Positions 42,425 to 55,923 of a stretch of DNA of 64,000 nt are shown one piece after another. A program made the position numbers and the translations under genes. Each line of letters opens with the position of its first letter. Position 1 is the stretch's first letter. The stretch covers positions 125,117-189,116 of the forward strand of contig NZ_LMUI01000013.1 of assembly GCF_009765995.1 (NCBI RefSeq). Direction: 5' to 3'. This DNA comes from Methylocapsa sp. S129 (lineage in GTDB: Bacteria > Pseudomonadota > Alphaproteobacteria > Rhizobiales > Beijerinckiaceae). The notes beneath the pieces are model-generated. The model was given only the letters and a program-made list of their open reading frames with translations. It had not been told where the DNA came from and ran no database searches.

Positions 42425-43033
42425 ATGGCCTATAATATCAGCGACGATTTTCGCCGTCCCGTGCCATTGGCCCTCGCCGCCGTCGCGATTCTCGGTTGGC
42501 TGCTTGTCGCTTATTTCTCCTCGCAGGTCTCCGCCGTTCAGAGCGACATGCGCGACGCGCTCAATCGCGCCGAACATGCGCGGGAGGGCATGGCCGCCGA
42601 TCTGCAGAATCTGCAAAAAGCGTCCGGCAGCCTCGCCGAAGTGCAAAAACAGGCCGAGGACGCCAAAATCGCGCTATCGGAAGCGACCGCGGCGCGGGCG
42701 GCCTCCCAGAACGAGCTGATCGACCTCAACAAGCAGATCACCGACGCCCGCCTCACCGTGTCGGGCGCGCAGGAAGAGGCCAGCGCCAAGACTAAGGATT
42801 TGCAGGCCGCCGACGCCAAGGCGAAAGAAGCAAGCGACCAGCTCGCCGCCGTGCAAAGCCAGTTGCAAAGCGCATCGAACGATCGCGACCAGCTTCTCGC
42901 CGCCGTCGCCAGCGCCAGAAGTCAATTGACCGATCTGCAGCAGCAGGCGGACGCGGCGGCCAAAAATCTCGCCGACCTGCAAGCCAAGAATCAGGCCGCG
43001 CAGCCGACGCCGGACGCGTCAAAACCGCAATGA
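42425..43033 (+). CDS. Membrane-anchored coiled-coil protein
   Basis: This 202-residue protein has one N-terminal membrane helix (residues about 17-36, VPLALAAVAILGWLLVAYF) and then a long Ala/Gln/Lys/Glu-rich coiled coil (about 45-190) with regular hydrophobic spacing. It ends in a Gln/Pro-rich tail. The topology puts the coiled coil on the periplasmic side if the N-terminus stays inside. The stop overlaps the ATG of the metacaspase gene (ATGA), so the two are co-translated. A scaffold or activator for the caspase is inference. Confidence 0.75.
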   Translation: MAYNISDDFRRPVPLALAAVAILGWLLVAYFSSQVSAVQSDMRDALNRAEHAREGMAADLQNLQKASGSLAEVQKQAEDAKIALSEATAARAASQNELIDLNKQITDARLTVSGAQEEASAKTKDLQAADAKAKEASDQLAAVQSQLQSASNDRDQLLAAVASARSQLTDLQQQADAAAKNLADLQAKNQAAQPTPDASKPQ

Positions 43034-44601
43034 GACGGGATCGAAACCCGATCGGCTCGACCAGGCTCGGCGCGCCCCGCCGGTCGGCATGGCGTTGGAC
43101 GCGATGTCTGGCGCGGGCGGGGCTCGCTGGAATTGCGCTTTTCGCCTGGGCCGCGATCGCGCAGGCGCGCAGTCTCGCGCTCGTCATCGGCAACGATTCC
43201 TACGCCAACGTCACCGCCCTCAAAACCGCCGTCGGTGACGCGCGCGCGGTCGGCGACCAGCTTGAGAAAATGGGTTTCATCGTCCGGCGCTCCCTGAATG
43301 TCGATCAGCGCGCAATGAGCCGCGCGCTGGCCGCATTCGACGCCGAGCTGCAGCCGGGCGATCGCGCCTTGTTCTTTTTCTCCGGGCACGGCTTTGAGAT
43401 TTCCGGCGCAAACTATTTGCTGCCGATCGACGTGCCGTCCGCCCAGGTCAATCAGGTCGGCATCGTGCGCGACGCCGCTTTTTCCGTCGAAGGCGTGCTC
43501 GATGGCGTTCGCAAGAGCGGCGCGCGCCTGACGGTGTTGGTCCTTGACGCCTGCCGCGACAATCCCTTCGCTTCGCCCGGAAGAGCGGCCGCTGGCAGCG
43601 GGGGACTGGCGCGCATCGACGCCCCCGAAGGCGTCTTCGTGCTGATGTCGGCGGGCGCCAAGCAGGAAGCGCTGGACCGCTTGTCGGACAGCGACGACGA
43701 AAAGAATTCCGTGTTTACGCGCACATTCCTCCGCGAACTCGCCAAGCCGGGGCAAACGCTGGTGCAGATCGCCAAGGCGACCCAGGTGGAGGTGCGCGAT
43801 CTCGCCGCCACCATCGGCTATGAGCAGACGCCGGCTTATTATGATCAGGTCGTCGGCGATGTCGTCCTCTCGGACGCCTCCTCGGATTCGCCCGTCGCCA
43901 GCCCGGCGCTGGTCGCTCAGGCCGCCCCGCCGCCCGTGCGGCAACAGACCGCCGCCCTGACGCCCGACCCGAAGATCGCGGAGGCGCTAAAAGTCGGCGG
44001 CCAGGCCCCGATCGCCAATTTCATGCGCTCGAACGCGGGATGGACGGTGACGCTCTCGCTGCCCGAACCTGCGACGGCGATCTCCTACCGCATCGGCGAC
44101 GCCGGCGAGTTCAAGCCGACAGGGGTCGCGGATTATATCGATCAGCGCACGGGCCAACGCGCGCCCAATCCGTCCTTTCCGCTCTCGAGCAAGGCGGCGG
44201 CGACGATCATCCAGGTGCGCTACGAAACGCCCGATGGCGCCTCGGTCGGGCCATTCCCGATCTGGTTCGATCCCGAAGCCGCGCTGTTCCGCGAGCAAAA
44301 GCAAATCCTCGAGCAAATGCCGGGCAATTGGGTTGAGTTTCGCGACTTCAACGGAACGTTGATCTATTTCACGACGCTGGTGACCTATCGATGCGCGATC
44401 GCTGAACTGCGCTACGGTCTGGACGACGGCAAGCCGCTGCAACGCTACGACTTGCCGGGCTGCAACGCCAAGGACCCGTTCTCCGTGCCTGAAAACGCCA
44501 AGCTCTATTTGAAAGCGCCGCCCAAGACCAAATCGGTCAGCCTGCAAATCACCTGGCGCGACGGAACGCAGTCGGAAGTCAGCACAATCGAGCGCAATTG
44601 A
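43030..44601 (+). CDS. Exported metacaspase-like peptidase (family C14)
   Basis: This 523-residue protein has a signal peptide or anchor (AGLAGIALFAWAAIAQA), then the caspase core: SLALVIGNDSYANVTALKTAVGDA, catalytic His120 in FFFSGHGFEISGANYLLP, and catalytic Cys175 in VLVLDACRDNPFASPG. The p10-like part continues to about residue 275. The C-terminal 240 residues (after a Pro/Ala linker near 290-310) form a separate beta-rich domain with no match I know. Metacaspases cleave after Arg or Lys. It is coupled to a membrane coiled-coil gene. Confidence 0.85.
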   Translation: MRRDRNPIGSTRLGAPRRSAWRWTRCLARAGLAGIALFAWAAIAQARSLALVIGNDSYANVTALKTAVGDARAVGDQLEKMGFIVRRSLNVDQRAMSRALAAFDAELQPGDRALFFFSGHGFEISGANYLLPIDVPSAQVNQVGIVRDAAFSVEGVLDGVRKSGARLTVLVLDACRDNPFASPGRAAAGSGGLARIDAPEGVFVLMSAGAKQEALDRLSDSDDEKNSVFTRTFLRELAKPGQTLVQIAKATQVEVRDLAATIGYEQTPAYYDQVVGDVVLSDASSDSPVASPALVAQAAPPPVRQQTAALTPDPKIAEALKVGGQAPIANFMRSNAGWTVTLSLPEPATAISYRIGDAGEFKPTGVADYIDQRTGQRAPNPSFPLSSKAAATIIQVRYETPDGASVGPFPIWFDPEAALFREQKQILEQMPGNWVEFRDFNGTLIYFTTLVTYRCAIAELRYGLDDGKPLQRYDLPGCNAKDPFSVPENAKLYLKAPPKTKSVSLQITWRDGTQSEVSTIERN

Positions 44602-44659
44602 GCCGGCGGTTGGCGCCCGAATGCGTTCCTTCGCGCCGAAGAAAGATGAAGGGGAGGCC

Positions 44660-45400
44660 ATGAGCGGAGCGATCAGAATCGGCATTGGCGGGTGGACGTT
44701 CGAGCCATGGCGCGGCGTTTTCTATCCCGAAGGCCTCAGCCAGAAGCGCGAGCTCGAATTCGCCTCGCGCGCCCTGACCTCGATCGAGATCAACGGCACT
44801 TATTATTCGAGTTTCAAGCCGGACACCTGGCGCAAATGGCGCGACGAAACGCCCGATGGCTTCGTCTTCGCGGTGAAGGCTTCGCGCTTTTGCACCAACA
44901 GGAAGATTCTCGCGGAAGCCGGCGAATCCGTCGGCCGATTCATCGATCAGGGCTTGACGGAACTCGGCGACAAGCTCGGGCCGATCAACTGGCAGTTCAT
45001 GGCGACCAAAAAATTCGACGCCGCGGATTTCGGCGCCTTCCTGGCGTTGCTTCCCAAGGAGAAGGACGGCGTCGCCCTGCGTCATGCAGTGGAGGTCCGC
45101 AGCCCGACCTTCGCGACGCAAGCCTTCTACGATCTCGCCCGGAAACACGGCGTCGCGATCGTCTACGCCAAGGACGAGGATTTCCCGGAGATCGACCAGC
45201 CTACCGCCGATTTCACCTATGCGCGCCTGATGGCGAGCCGCGAGGATATGGAGACGGGCGTCACGGACGGAGAGCTAGACGGCTTTGCGAAACAGGCGCG
45301 CGCCTGGGCGAAGCAAGGCGATGTTTTCGCTTATTTCATTTCGGGAGCGAAGGTGCGCAATCCGGCAGCGGCGCAGGCGCTGATGAAGAAGGTCGGGTGA
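44660..45400 (+). CDS. DUF72 domain protein
   Basis: This 246-residue protein is a TIM-barrel of the DUF72 family: IRIGIGGWTFEPWRGVFYPEGL, SIEINGTYYSSFKPDTWRKWRDETPDGFVFAVKASRF, then HAVEVRSPTF and DFTYARLMASRE. Related proteins occur widely but have no established reaction; nuclease-like activities have been proposed. ATG 44660 follows GGGGAGG. Confidence 0.9.
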   Translation: MSGAIRIGIGGWTFEPWRGVFYPEGLSQKRELEFASRALTSIEINGTYYSSFKPDTWRKWRDETPDGFVFAVKASRFCTNRKILAEAGESVGRFIDQGLTELGDKLGPINWQFMATKKFDAADFGAFLALLPKEKDGVALRHAVEVRSPTFATQAFYDLARKHGVAIVYAKDEDFPEIDQPTADFTYARLMASREDMETGVTDGELDGFAKQARAWAKQGDVFAYFISGAKVRNPAAAQALMKKVG

Positions 45401-45484
45401 AAAATCACTCCCCTCCTGTGCTGAAAACCTCGATCAGGGGAATTGAGCAAATCGGATTAGCTCAGGATCGAAATTTGCGAGAAT

Positions 45485-46888
45485 GTGAATGTGACCCGGC
45501 CAGACTCCGCTTCTCCGCTCGCCCCTCAGAGCCATATATCGTGCGTCCCATCCGGCTCATATCCTGCTCGGTCGGGCAATTTGGTGCGACCGCTTGTAGA
45601 TGGCATTCCGACCTTTCAGCGCATCGGAGAGGCAATCGACGCCGCGCGCCACAGCATCTGGCTGACGGTGACTTTCTTTGCTCCCGACTTTTGTTTCCCG
45701 GACGGCCGCGGCTCTCTGTTCGACGCACTGGACCATGCCGTTGAGCGAGGACTCGATGTTCGGGCTCTTTTCTGGCGCCCTAATCCGGAAAGCAGTGGCT
45801 ATGGTCGTACCTTTCCGGGGTCACGAGACGATCGAGACATGCTCCGCGCCCGTGGATCGCGATTCCGCATCCGCTGGGATCGCGCGCACAGCGTCTACTG
45901 CCAGCATCAGAAGTGTTGGCTGATCGACGCGGGCCAGACCTCTGAAACGGCGTTCGTCGGCGGGATCAACCTGACCGCCGCGAATATGGGATCGCCGGGC
46001 CACCTCGGCGAAGGAAAGCGACATGATCTCTATGTCGAGGTGACCGGGCCATCGGCGACCGATGTGCATCACAACTTCGTTCAGCGCTGGAACGAGGCCA
46101 GCGAGCGAGAGAGCGAAGGGGGGTGCTGGGGCCATGCCCCCTCGGACGTCCTGTCCTTTCCGAAGCGGATTTCCAAGCCGAGAGGCGCAAGCATCGTTCA
46201 AATTCAGCGCATGGTGCATGAGGGCCGCTACGCAGACGGCCACGCCACGCCCGGAGGAAGCCCATACGACATCGCGACCGGAGAACGCTCCATTCTCGAG
46301 CAGTACGAGCGAGCGATCGAGGCAGCCCGACGGTCGATCTACATCGAAAATCAGGCAATACCGATTCCGCGGATCGCGATCAAACTTGAAGAGGCTCTAA
46401 GGCGTGGCGTGGACGTCGTCATGCTCGTCCCCGCTGAGCCCGAGGATCATGTCCGCGCCGCCCGCCAGAACCCGGCTCGCAGGGATTTCTTCAACCGGAT
46501 AGACGCGCTCGGCCGGTATGAGAATTTCACGCTTGTGGGAATTGCCGCGCCGGATGAACGAGGCGGGCGCAACAACATCTACGTGCATGCCAAGATAATG
46601 CTGGTTGACGATGAATGGGCGACAATTGGCTCATGCAATCTTCATGTCTATTCGCTTTCCGGCCACTCGGAGATGAACGCTGCATTCTGGGATCCAATCG
46701 TCGTGCGGGCATTGCGCTGCCAACTTCTATCCGAGCATCTGGACGAGGACACCGCGCATTTGGACGACCACGCCGCTCTTGGACTGTATCGAGAGGCGGC
46801 TCATGCCAATCGCATCAGAGGAGAAAGTCGAGATTACAATTGGCGAGGCCTCGCATTCAGCATGGCTCCTGAGGCCTACGGCAAATAA
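45485..46888 (+). CDS. Phospholipase D-like (HKD) superfamily protein
   Basis: This 467-residue protein carries two HKD-type motifs: HQKCWLID with FVGGINLT, and HAKIMLVDDEWATIGSCNLHVYSL. The two halves form one active site in phospholipases D and cardiolipin synthases. It has no signal peptide or membrane helix, so it may act on DNA or phospholipid in the cytosol. The start is GTG 45485, with later in-frame starts possible. Codon use is slightly less GC-rich than neighbours. It has no obvious partners. Confidence 0.85.
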   Translation: MNVTRPDSASPLAPQSHISCVPSGSYPARSGNLVRPLVDGIPTFQRIGEAIDAARHSIWLTVTFFAPDFCFPDGRGSLFDALDHAVERGLDVRALFWRPNPESSGYGRTFPGSRDDRDMLRARGSRFRIRWDRAHSVYCQHQKCWLIDAGQTSETAFVGGINLTAANMGSPGHLGEGKRHDLYVEVTGPSATDVHHNFVQRWNEASERESEGGCWGHAPSDVLSFPKRISKPRGASIVQIQRMVHEGRYADGHATPGGSPYDIATGERSILEQYERAIEAARRSIYIENQAIPIPRIAIKLEEALRRGVDVVMLVPAEPEDHVRAARQNPARRDFFNRIDALGRYENFTLVGIAAPDERGGRNNIYVHAKIMLVDDEWATIGSCNLHVYSLSGHSEMNAAFWDPIVVRALRCQLLSEHLDEDTAHLDDHAALGLYREAAHANRIRGESRDYNWRGLAFSMAPEAYGK

Positions 46889-47044
46889 TCCTCAAGCTTC
46901 AACGTTGGGCAACCGAAACACCGGGAATGGAGACGCTGATTGCTCAGTTTTGGATTAGATATAACCCGTTTGATGCTGCAAAATCTTCGAATTAAATCAA
47001 TGATTTAATGGCTAACATCTGCGACCCCGTCTTGGCGGGCGCCA

Positions 47045-48139
47045 CTACCCCGCTCGACGCTCCGGAAACAGCGCCGCTAGCCCCTCGCTCGTCGCCGCGC
47101 AAACGCCGCGGTCCGTGATCAGCCCCGTCACCAATTCCGCCGGCGTCACATCGAAAGCCGGATTGGCGGCCGGGCTGCCGGGCGCGCTTATCATCACGCG
47201 CGCGACCTCGCCGTTGTCGAGCCGTCCCGTCATATGCGTGACCTCGCCGGCATCTCGCTCTTCGATTTCGATTTCACGCAGGCCATCGCTGATCGTCCAG
47301 TCGATCGTGGTATGCGGCAGCGCGACATAGAAGGGCACGTGATTGGCGCGCGCGGCGAGCGCCTTAAGATAAGTGCCAATCTTGTTGGCCACGTCGCCGC
47401 GCGCGGTGACGCGGTCCGTGCCGACGATGCACAAGTCGACGCGCCCGTGCTGCATCAGATGGCCGCCGGCATTATCCGCAACGATCGTATGCGGCACGCC
47501 ATGCTGGCCAAGTTCAAAGGCGGTCAGCGCGGCCCCCTGGTTGCGCGGCCTCGTCTCATCGACAAAGACGTGAACGGGCACGCCGCGATCATGGGCCATA
47601 TAGATCGGCGCCGTCGCCGTGCCCCAATCGACGGTGGCGAGCCAGCCTGCGTTGCAATGGGTCAGGATATTCACCGGCCGGCCGAGGCGCCGGTGCGCAT
47701 CCTCGATGAGCGGCAGCCCGGCTTGCCCGATGCGTTGGCAAAGCTCGACATCCTCATCGCAGATTTCGCCTGCGCGACGCCAGGCGGCGTCCGCCCGCGC
47801 CTTCGGCGCCAGTCCTCCTACAACGCTCCTCACATCGTCGAGCGCGTAGCGCAAATTGACGGCGGTCGGCCGCGAGCGCAGCAACAGGCCATAGGCGCAC
47901 TCCAGACCGGCGTCGCTCGGATCATGACGCAGCGCCAGAGCAAGGCCATAGGCGGCGGCGGCGCCGATCAGCGGCGCGCCGCGCACGACCATCGAAGCGA
48001 TGGCATGGACCGCGGCGTCAAGGTCGTCGATGCGCCGTGTCGCGAATCGATGCGGCAGCAGGGTCTGGTCGATGACTTCGACGCCCGCGCCGTCGGCCGA
48101 GGGCCAGATGGTGCGATAAGAACGGCCGTCCACTTTCAT
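47045..48139 (-). CDS. mtnA: S-methyl-5-thioribose-1-phosphate isomerase
   Basis: This 364-residue eIF2B-like enzyme converts 5-methylthioribose 1-phosphate to 5-methylthioribulose 1-phosphate in methionine salvage. Signatures: [42 protein letters not shown] with the catalytic cysteine, and [21 protein letters not shown] with the catalytic Asp. The C-terminal [24 protein letters not shown] is typical. No other mtn genes lie next to it. Confidence 0.95.
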   Translation of the reverse strand: MKVDGRSYRTIWPSADGAGVEVIDQTLLPHRFATRRIDDLDAAVHAIASMVVRGAPLIGAAAAYGLALALRHDPSDAGLECAYGLLLRSRPTAVNLRYALDDVRSVVGGLAPKARADAAWRRAGEICDEDVELCQRIGQAGLPLIEDAHRRLGRPVNILTHCNAGWLATVDWGTATAPIYMAHDRGVPVHVFVDETRPRNQGAALTAFELGQHGVPHTIVADNAGGHLMQHGRVDLCIVGTDRVTARGDVANKIGTYLKALAARANHVPFYVALPHTTIDWTISDGLREIEIEERDAGEVTHMTGRLDNGEVARVMISAPGSPAANPAFDVTPAELVTGLITDRGVCAATSEGLAALFPERRAG

Positions 48140-48424
48140 GCCTTGCGCCTCTGATCGGATTTCTCATGCGCGCCGATCCCGGCGGCGCGCGGACGGGTCG
48201 CCATTGCTCAATTATTCAGCAAGCCCTTGGCCAAAGCCACAACATTGTTCAAAAAAACCATCTTTGCGCCCGGCGGCGGGGCTGGCCAATTCTATCGTCA
48301 CATTGATACTTTCATAGTCCCAGCCGCCCTCGGCTCATCGAGGATTTCGCGTCCGCGCTGGACAGAGCGAAAGAAACCGGCTTTTGTCGGCACAGGCAGC
48401 GGCGCGCCCAAAGAAAGCAACAAG

Positions 48425-50917
<2,493 letters not shown>

Positions 50918-50925
50918 GGAATGAG

Positions 50926-53121
50926 ATGGCGCAGGACTGGCAAGCTGACGAAGCCGATGTCGACGCGGTGCTGGCGGCGCGCCAGAGCGACCCTTTCGCG
51001 GTGCTGGGGCCTCACGAGACTCCAAAGGGCTGGGCGATTCGCGCCTTTGTTCCTTTCGCCGACAAGGTCAGCGCGGTAGCGCGCGACGGCGCGACAATCG
51101 TCGCGCTCGAACGCCGCAAGGGCGATTTCTTCGAGGGCCTCGCCAAGGGCCTCAAAGAGCGCCCGGTCTACCGGCTTGAGGCGGCCAATGCGAAAGGACG
51201 CTGGTCTTACGACGACGGTTATTCTTTCGGCCCCGCCCTCGGCCCACTCGACGACCATCTGCTGCTGGAGGGCACGCACCGGCAACTCTATCGCCGTCTC
51301 GGGGCCCAGATCACGACGCATGAAGGCGTCGACGGCGTTCTCTTCGCGCTCTGGGCGCCGAACGCGGCGCGGGTTTCGGTCGTCGGCGATTTCAATCAAT
51401 GGGACGGCCGGCGCTGCCAGATGCGCAAGCGTTTCGATAGCGGCCTCTGGGAGTTTTTCGCGCCGGGCCTCGGCGCTGGCGTCGTCTATAAATACGAAGT
51501 CATCGCGCGCGACGGCGCTCTGCAGCCTCTCAAAGCCGACCCGTTCGGCTTCGAGGCGGAGATGCGGCCCTCCACCGCTTCCGTCGTCGCCGATACCGAC
51601 GACTTTCAATGGAGCGACGCGGCCTATATGAACCGGCGCAAAGAGGGCGAGTTTCGGCGCAAGCCGATGTCGGTCTTCGAAGTTCATCTGGGATCATGGC
51701 GGCGCGGCGAGGACGGTTCCTTTCTCACCTATGACCAGCTCGCCGATGCGCTGATCCCTTACGCGACCGATCTCGGCTTCACCCATCTGGAATTGCTGCC
51801 CGTCACCGAGCATCCGCTCGACGCCTCCTGGGGCTATCAACCCATCGGCCTGTTCGCGCCAACGCGCCGTTTTGGCGATCCTGCCGGGTTTGCACGCTTC
51901 GTCGATCGCGCGCATGCGGCGGGTCTGGGGGTGATCCTCGACTGGGTGCCCGCGCATTTTCCCGTCGATGCGCATGGCCTCGCCCACTTCGACGGCGCGC
52001 CGCTCTACGAACATGCCGACCCACGCCGCGGCTTCCACCCGGACTGGAACACGGCGATCTACGATTTCGGCCGAAAGGAAGTCGCCAATTTCCTGCACGC
52101 CAGCGCGCTCTACTGGATCGACCGCTTTCACATCGACGGCCTGCGTGTCGACGCCGTCGCCTCGATGCTCTATCTCGATTATTCGAGAAAGGCCGGCGAA
52201 TGGTCGCCCAATTCCGACGGCGGCAATGACAATCGCGACGCCATCGCCTTTATCAAACGCACCAACGAACTGGTGGGAGGCGGCTTTCCCGGCGCGCTGA
52301 TGATCGCCGAGGAATCGACGGCCTGGGCCGGCGTTTCAATGCCCGTCAGCGCCGGCGGCCTCGGCTTCCACTACAAATGGAACATGGGCTGGATGCACGA
52401 CACGCTTGAATATGTGGCGCGCGACCCCATCCATCGGCGCTGGAGCCATGACAAGCTGACCTTCGGCCTGCTTTATGCGTTCACCGAGAATTTTGTCCTG
52501 CCGATTTCGCATGACGAAGTGGTGCATGGAAAAGGCTCGGTGATCGGCAAAATCCCCGGCGACGAATGGCAGAAATTCGCCACCGCTCGCGCCTATTACG
52601 GCTTCATGTGGGCCCATCCCGGCAAGAAGCTGCTGTTCATGGGTCAGGAGTTTGGCCAGACCACCGAATGGAATTTCGACGACGCCCTGCCGTGGTGGCT
52701 GCTCGATCACAAGCCGCATCAGGGGCTGCAGGCCTTCATCCGCGACCTCAACAGGCTCTATCGCGATCTGCCGGCCCTTCACGCGCGCGATTGCGAGCCC
52801 GAAGGCTTCCGCTGGATCGTCGTCAACGACGACGAGCAATCCGTCCTCGCCTTTCTGCGCAGCGGCGCCGAAGATGACAAGCCGATTGCGATCGTCTGCA
52901 ATTTCACGCCCGTGCCACGCCTCGGCTATCGCATCGGCCTGCCTGGCGCTGGACGCTGGAAGGAGATTTTGAACTCCGATTCCGCGATCTATGGCGGTTC
53001 AAACATGGGCAATCTTGGCGGCATATTCGCCGAGGCGAGGCCAGCGCACGGGTTTCCCGCCTCCGCCGCCTTGACCCTGCCGCCGCTGTCGACTTTGTTT
53101 CTCGAATTCGATCCGCAATAA
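50926..53121 (+). CDS. glgB: 1,4-alpha-glucan branching enzyme
   Basis: This 731-residue GH13 enzyme makes alpha-1,6 branches. It has the N1 and CBM48 domains ([21 protein letters not shown]), then the catalytic barrel with nucleophile D409 ([13 protein letters not shown]) and acid/base E462 (MIAEEST), each four residues beyond the E. coli numbers, and [13 protein letters not shown]. It is between glgP (8 bp) and glgC (46 bp). Confidence 0.97.
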   Translation: MAQDWQADEADVDAVLAARQSDPFAVLGPHETPKGWAIRAFVPFADKVSAVARDGATIVALERRKGDFFEGLAKGLKERPVYRLEAANAKGRWSYDDGYSFGPALGPLDDHLLLEGTHRQLYRRLGAQITTHEGVDGVLFALWAPNAARVSVVGDFNQWDGRRCQMRKRFDSGLWEFFAPGLGAGVVYKYEVIARDGALQPLKADPFGFEAEMRPSTASVVADTDDFQWSDAAYMNRRKEGEFRRKPMSVFEVHLGSWRRGEDGSFLTYDQLADALIPYATDLGFTHLELLPVTEHPLDASWGYQPIGLFAPTRRFGDPAGFARFVDRAHAAGLGVILDWVPAHFPVDAHGLAHFDGAPLYEHADPRRGFHPDWNTAIYDFGRKEVANFLHASALYWIDRFHIDGLRVDAVASMLYLDYSRKAGEWSPNSDGGNDNRDAIAFIKRTNELVGGGFPGALMIAEESTAWAGVSMPVSAGGLGFHYKWNMGWMHDTLEYVARDPIHRRWSHDKLTFGLLYAFTENFVLPISHDEVVHGKGSVIGKIPGDEWQKFATARAYYGFMWAHPGKKLLFMGQEFGQTTEWNFDDALPWWLLDHKPHQGLQAFIRDLNRLYRDLPALHARDCEPEGFRWIVVNDDEQSVLAFLRSGAEDDKPIAIVCNFTPVPRLGYRIGLPGAGRWKEILNSDSAIYGGSNMGNLGGIFAEARPAHGFPASAALTLPPLSTLFLEFDPQ

Positions 53122-53167
53122 GGTCGGTCAATCGCTACTCAAAAAAAGAAAATCGGAGGGAAAGGCC

Positions 53168-54451
53168 ATGAGTCCCAGCAAAGCGCCCAAGCAAATATCG
53201 CCCGCCCCGCCGTTGTCCCGTCATGCGATGGCCTATGTGCTCGCGGGCGGACGCGGCAGCCGTCTCATGGAATTGACCGACAAGCGCGCCAAGCCCGCCG
53301 TCTATTTTGGCGGCAAGTCGCGCATCATCGATTTTGCTTTGTCCAACGCGCTCAATTCAGGCATCCGGCGCATCGCGGTCGCCACGCAATATAAGGCGCA
53401 TAGTATGATCCGGCACTTGCAGCGCGGCTGGAACTTTCTGCGCCCGGAACGCAACGAGACCTTCGACATATTGCCCGCGAGTCAGCGCGTGTCCGAGACC
53501 ATGTGGTATCTGGGGACGGCGGACGCGGTCTATCAAAACATCGATATTATCGAGAGCTACGCCCCGCAATTCATCGTCCTGCTCGCCGGCGATCACATCT
53601 ACAAGATGGATTACGAAAAGATGCTGGTGCAGCATGTCGAATCGGGCGCCGATGTCACGGTGGGCTGCCTCGAAGCGTCGTTGAAAGAGGCGACGGGTTT
53701 CGGGGTCATGCATGTCGATGCGAAAGACCGCATTCTTTCCTTCCTCGAAAAGCCGAAGAATCCGCCACCGATGCCCGGCAAGCCCGATGTCGCTTTGTGC
53801 AGCATGGGCATCTACGTCTTCGACACGAAACTGCTGATCGAGGAACTCAAACGCGACGCGGCCGATCCCAATTCAAGTCACGATTTCGGTAAGGACATCG
53901 TTCCGCATATCGTCGCCAAGGGGAAAGCGGTCGCCCATCATTTTTCACGCTCTTGCGTCTTGTCGACCGCGGAAGCGCAAATCTATTGGCGCGACGTCGG
54001 CACGGTCGACGCCTATTGGGCCGCCAATATCGATCTGACCGATATCGTGCCCGATCTCGATCTCTACGACAACAACTGGCCGATCTGGACCTATGGCGAA
54101 ATCACGCCGCCGGCCAAATTCGTTCACGATGAAGAAGGTCGCCGCGGTTCGGCTGTTTCCTCGCTTGTTTCGGGGGGCTGCATCGTTTCGGGCGCGGCTT
54201 TGTCGCGCTCTCTGCTGTTCACCGGCGTGCGCATCAATTCCTATTCGCGCGTCCATGAGGCGGTCATCATGCCCTATGTGGAAATCGGCCGGAACGTCCA
54301 ACTCTCCAAAGTGGTCGTCGATCGCGGCGTCATCATCCCGGAGGGCCTTATCGTGGGCGAAGATCCGGTGGAGGACGCCCGGCGATTTCGGCGCACCGAG
54401 GAAGGCGTCTGCCTCATCACCCAACCGATGCTGGATAAGCTCGACCTATGA
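53168..54451 (+). CDS. glgC: Glucose-1-phosphate adenylyltransferase
   Basis: This 427-residue enzyme makes ADP-glucose, the committed step of glycogen synthesis. N-terminal [43 protein letters not shown] is the nucleotide and regulatory-effector region. [17 protein letters not shown] and FLEKPKNPP mark the catalytic core, and the beta-helix C-terminus carries allosteric contacts. GGAGGGAAAGGCC precedes ATG 53168. The stop overlaps the glgA start (ATGA). Confidence 0.97.
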   Translation: MSPSKAPKQISPAPPLSRHAMAYVLAGGRGSRLMELTDKRAKPAVYFGGKSRIIDFALSNALNSGIRRIAVATQYKAHSMIRHLQRGWNFLRPERNETFDILPASQRVSETMWYLGTADAVYQNIDIIESYAPQFIVLLAGDHIYKMDYEKMLVQHVESGADVTVGCLEASLKEATGFGVMHVDAKDRILSFLEKPKNPPPMPGKPDVALCSMGIYVFDTKLLIEELKRDAADPNSSHDFGKDIVPHIVAKGKAVAHHFSRSCVLSTAEAQIYWRDVGTVDAYWAANIDLTDIVPDLDLYDNNWPIWTYGEITPPAKFVHDEEGRRGSAVSSLVSGGCIVSGAALSRSLLFTGVRINSYSRVHEAVIMPYVEIGRNVQLSKVVVDRGVIIPEGLIVGEDPVEDARRFRRTEEGVCLITQPMLDKLDL

Positions 54452-55923
54452 CCAGATTGAAGGTTCTTTCCGTCGCATCGGAAGTCTTTCCGCTTGTCAA
54501 AACCGGGGGGCTTGCCGATGTCGCCGGCGCCCTGCCCGGCGCGCTGTCGCGTGAAAATATCCAGGCGACGACTTTGGCGCCGGGCTATCCCGCGTTGCTC
54601 GCCAAACTCGACAGCGCCGAGCCGGTCCATCGCTACGATTCGCTGTTCGGCGGCCCGGCGAGGCTACTGGCCGCAAAAGCTGGCGAACTCAATCTGTTCA
54701 TCCTCGACGCGCCGCATCTTTTCACGCGAGACGGCAATATTTACGCCGGCCCCGATGGTCTCGACTGGCCCGATAACGCCCAGCGCTTCGCGGCGCTGGC
54801 GCGCGTAGCGGCCGATATCGGCAAAGGCGCGGCGACCAGCTTCGCCCCCGACATTGTCCATGCGCATGATTGGCAGGCGGCGCTCGCGCCGGCTTATCTG
54901 CATTACGATGGCGGCCGGCGGCCGGGAACGGTCATCACGGTCCATAACCTCGCCTTCCAGGGACATTTTCCCGCCAGCCTGCTCGCCGCGCTCGAACTGC
55001 CGCCCGATTCGCTCGTCATCGACGGCGTCGAATATTTCGGCGGGATCGGCTTTCTGAAGGCCGGTCTGCAATTCGCCGATCGCATCACCACGGTTTCGCC
55101 GACCTATGCGCGCGAAATCATGACTCCGGAATCGGGCATGGCGCTCGACGGCTTGTTGCGCCGGCGCGCTTCCGCGGTCGAGGGCATTGTCAACGGCATC
55201 GATGTCGACGTGTGGAACCCGGAAGACGATGCGCACCTGCCGCAACCTTACAGCGCCGCCCGGATCGATATGCGCGCGACCAACAAGACCGCGCTGCAAC
55301 GGCGCATGGATCTCGAGCCAAAGGCCAACGCGCCGCTTTTTGGCGTCGTCACCCGCATTTCCAGCCAGAAGGGACTCGATCTCTTGCTCGACGCGTTGCC
55401 TGCGCTGGTTGAACAAGGTGGGCAACTGGCTCTTCTTGGCTCGGGCGACAGGGTTCTCCAGGAGGCGTTTGCGCAAGCGGCGCGCGATCATGCCGGCGCG
55501 GTCGGCTGCATATTCGAATATGATGAAGGGATCGCGCATCTCGTGCAGGCGGGCTCCGATTTCATTCTCGTCCCCTCGCGGTTCGAGCCTTGCGGCCTCA
55601 CGCAATTATGCGCCTTGCGCTATGGCGCGGCGCCGATCGTCGCGCGGGTCGGCGGCCTCGCCGATACCGTGATCGACGCCAACGAGGCGGCTTTGGCGGC
55701 GGGCGTCGCCACGGGCCTGCAATTCGCGCCGCCGGCCGCCGATCAACTGGCCTACGCGCTAAAGCGGGCCGGGACGCTTTATCAAGACGCCGGCGCGATG
55801 CGCCGCCTGCGCCTCAACGGCATGCGCGCCGATGTTTCCTGGCGCGGCCCGGCCAAACGCTACGCCGCGCTTTATCAGGAGATCGCAGCGGCGAACGCCG
55901 GCAGCGCCACGGATGCGGCGTGA
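54448..55923 (+). CDS. glgA: Glycogen synthase (ADP-glucose)
   Basis: This 491-residue GT5 enzyme elongates alpha-1,4-glucan using ADP-glucose. [26 protein letters not shown] is the nucleotide-binding N-terminus. [26 protein letters not shown], and [20 protein letters not shown] follow, ending with [20 protein letters not shown] in the C-terminal domain. It overlaps glgC at the start and the glgX-malQ fusion at the end (GTGA). Confidence 0.97.
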   Translation: MTRLKVLSVASEVFPLVKTGGLADVAGALPGALSRENIQATTLAPGYPALLAKLDSAEPVHRYDSLFGGPARLLAAKAGELNLFILDAPHLFTRDGNIYAGPDGLDWPDNAQRFAALARVAADIGKGAATSFAPDIVHAHDWQAALAPAYLHYDGGRRPGTVITVHNLAFQGHFPASLLAALELPPDSLVIDGVEYFGGIGFLKAGLQFADRITTVSPTYAREIMTPESGMALDGLLRRRASAVEGIVNGIDVDVWNPEDDAHLPQPYSAARIDMRATNKTALQRRMDLEPKANAPLFGVVTRISSQKGLDLLLDALPALVEQGGQLALLGSGDRVLQEAFAQAARDHAGAVGCIFEYDEGIAHLVQAGSDFILVPSRFEPCGLTQLCALRYGAAPIVARVGGLADTVIDANEAALAAGVATGLQFAPPAADQLAYALKRAGTLYQDAGAMRRLRLNGMRADVSWRGPAKRYAALYQEIAAANAGSATDAA

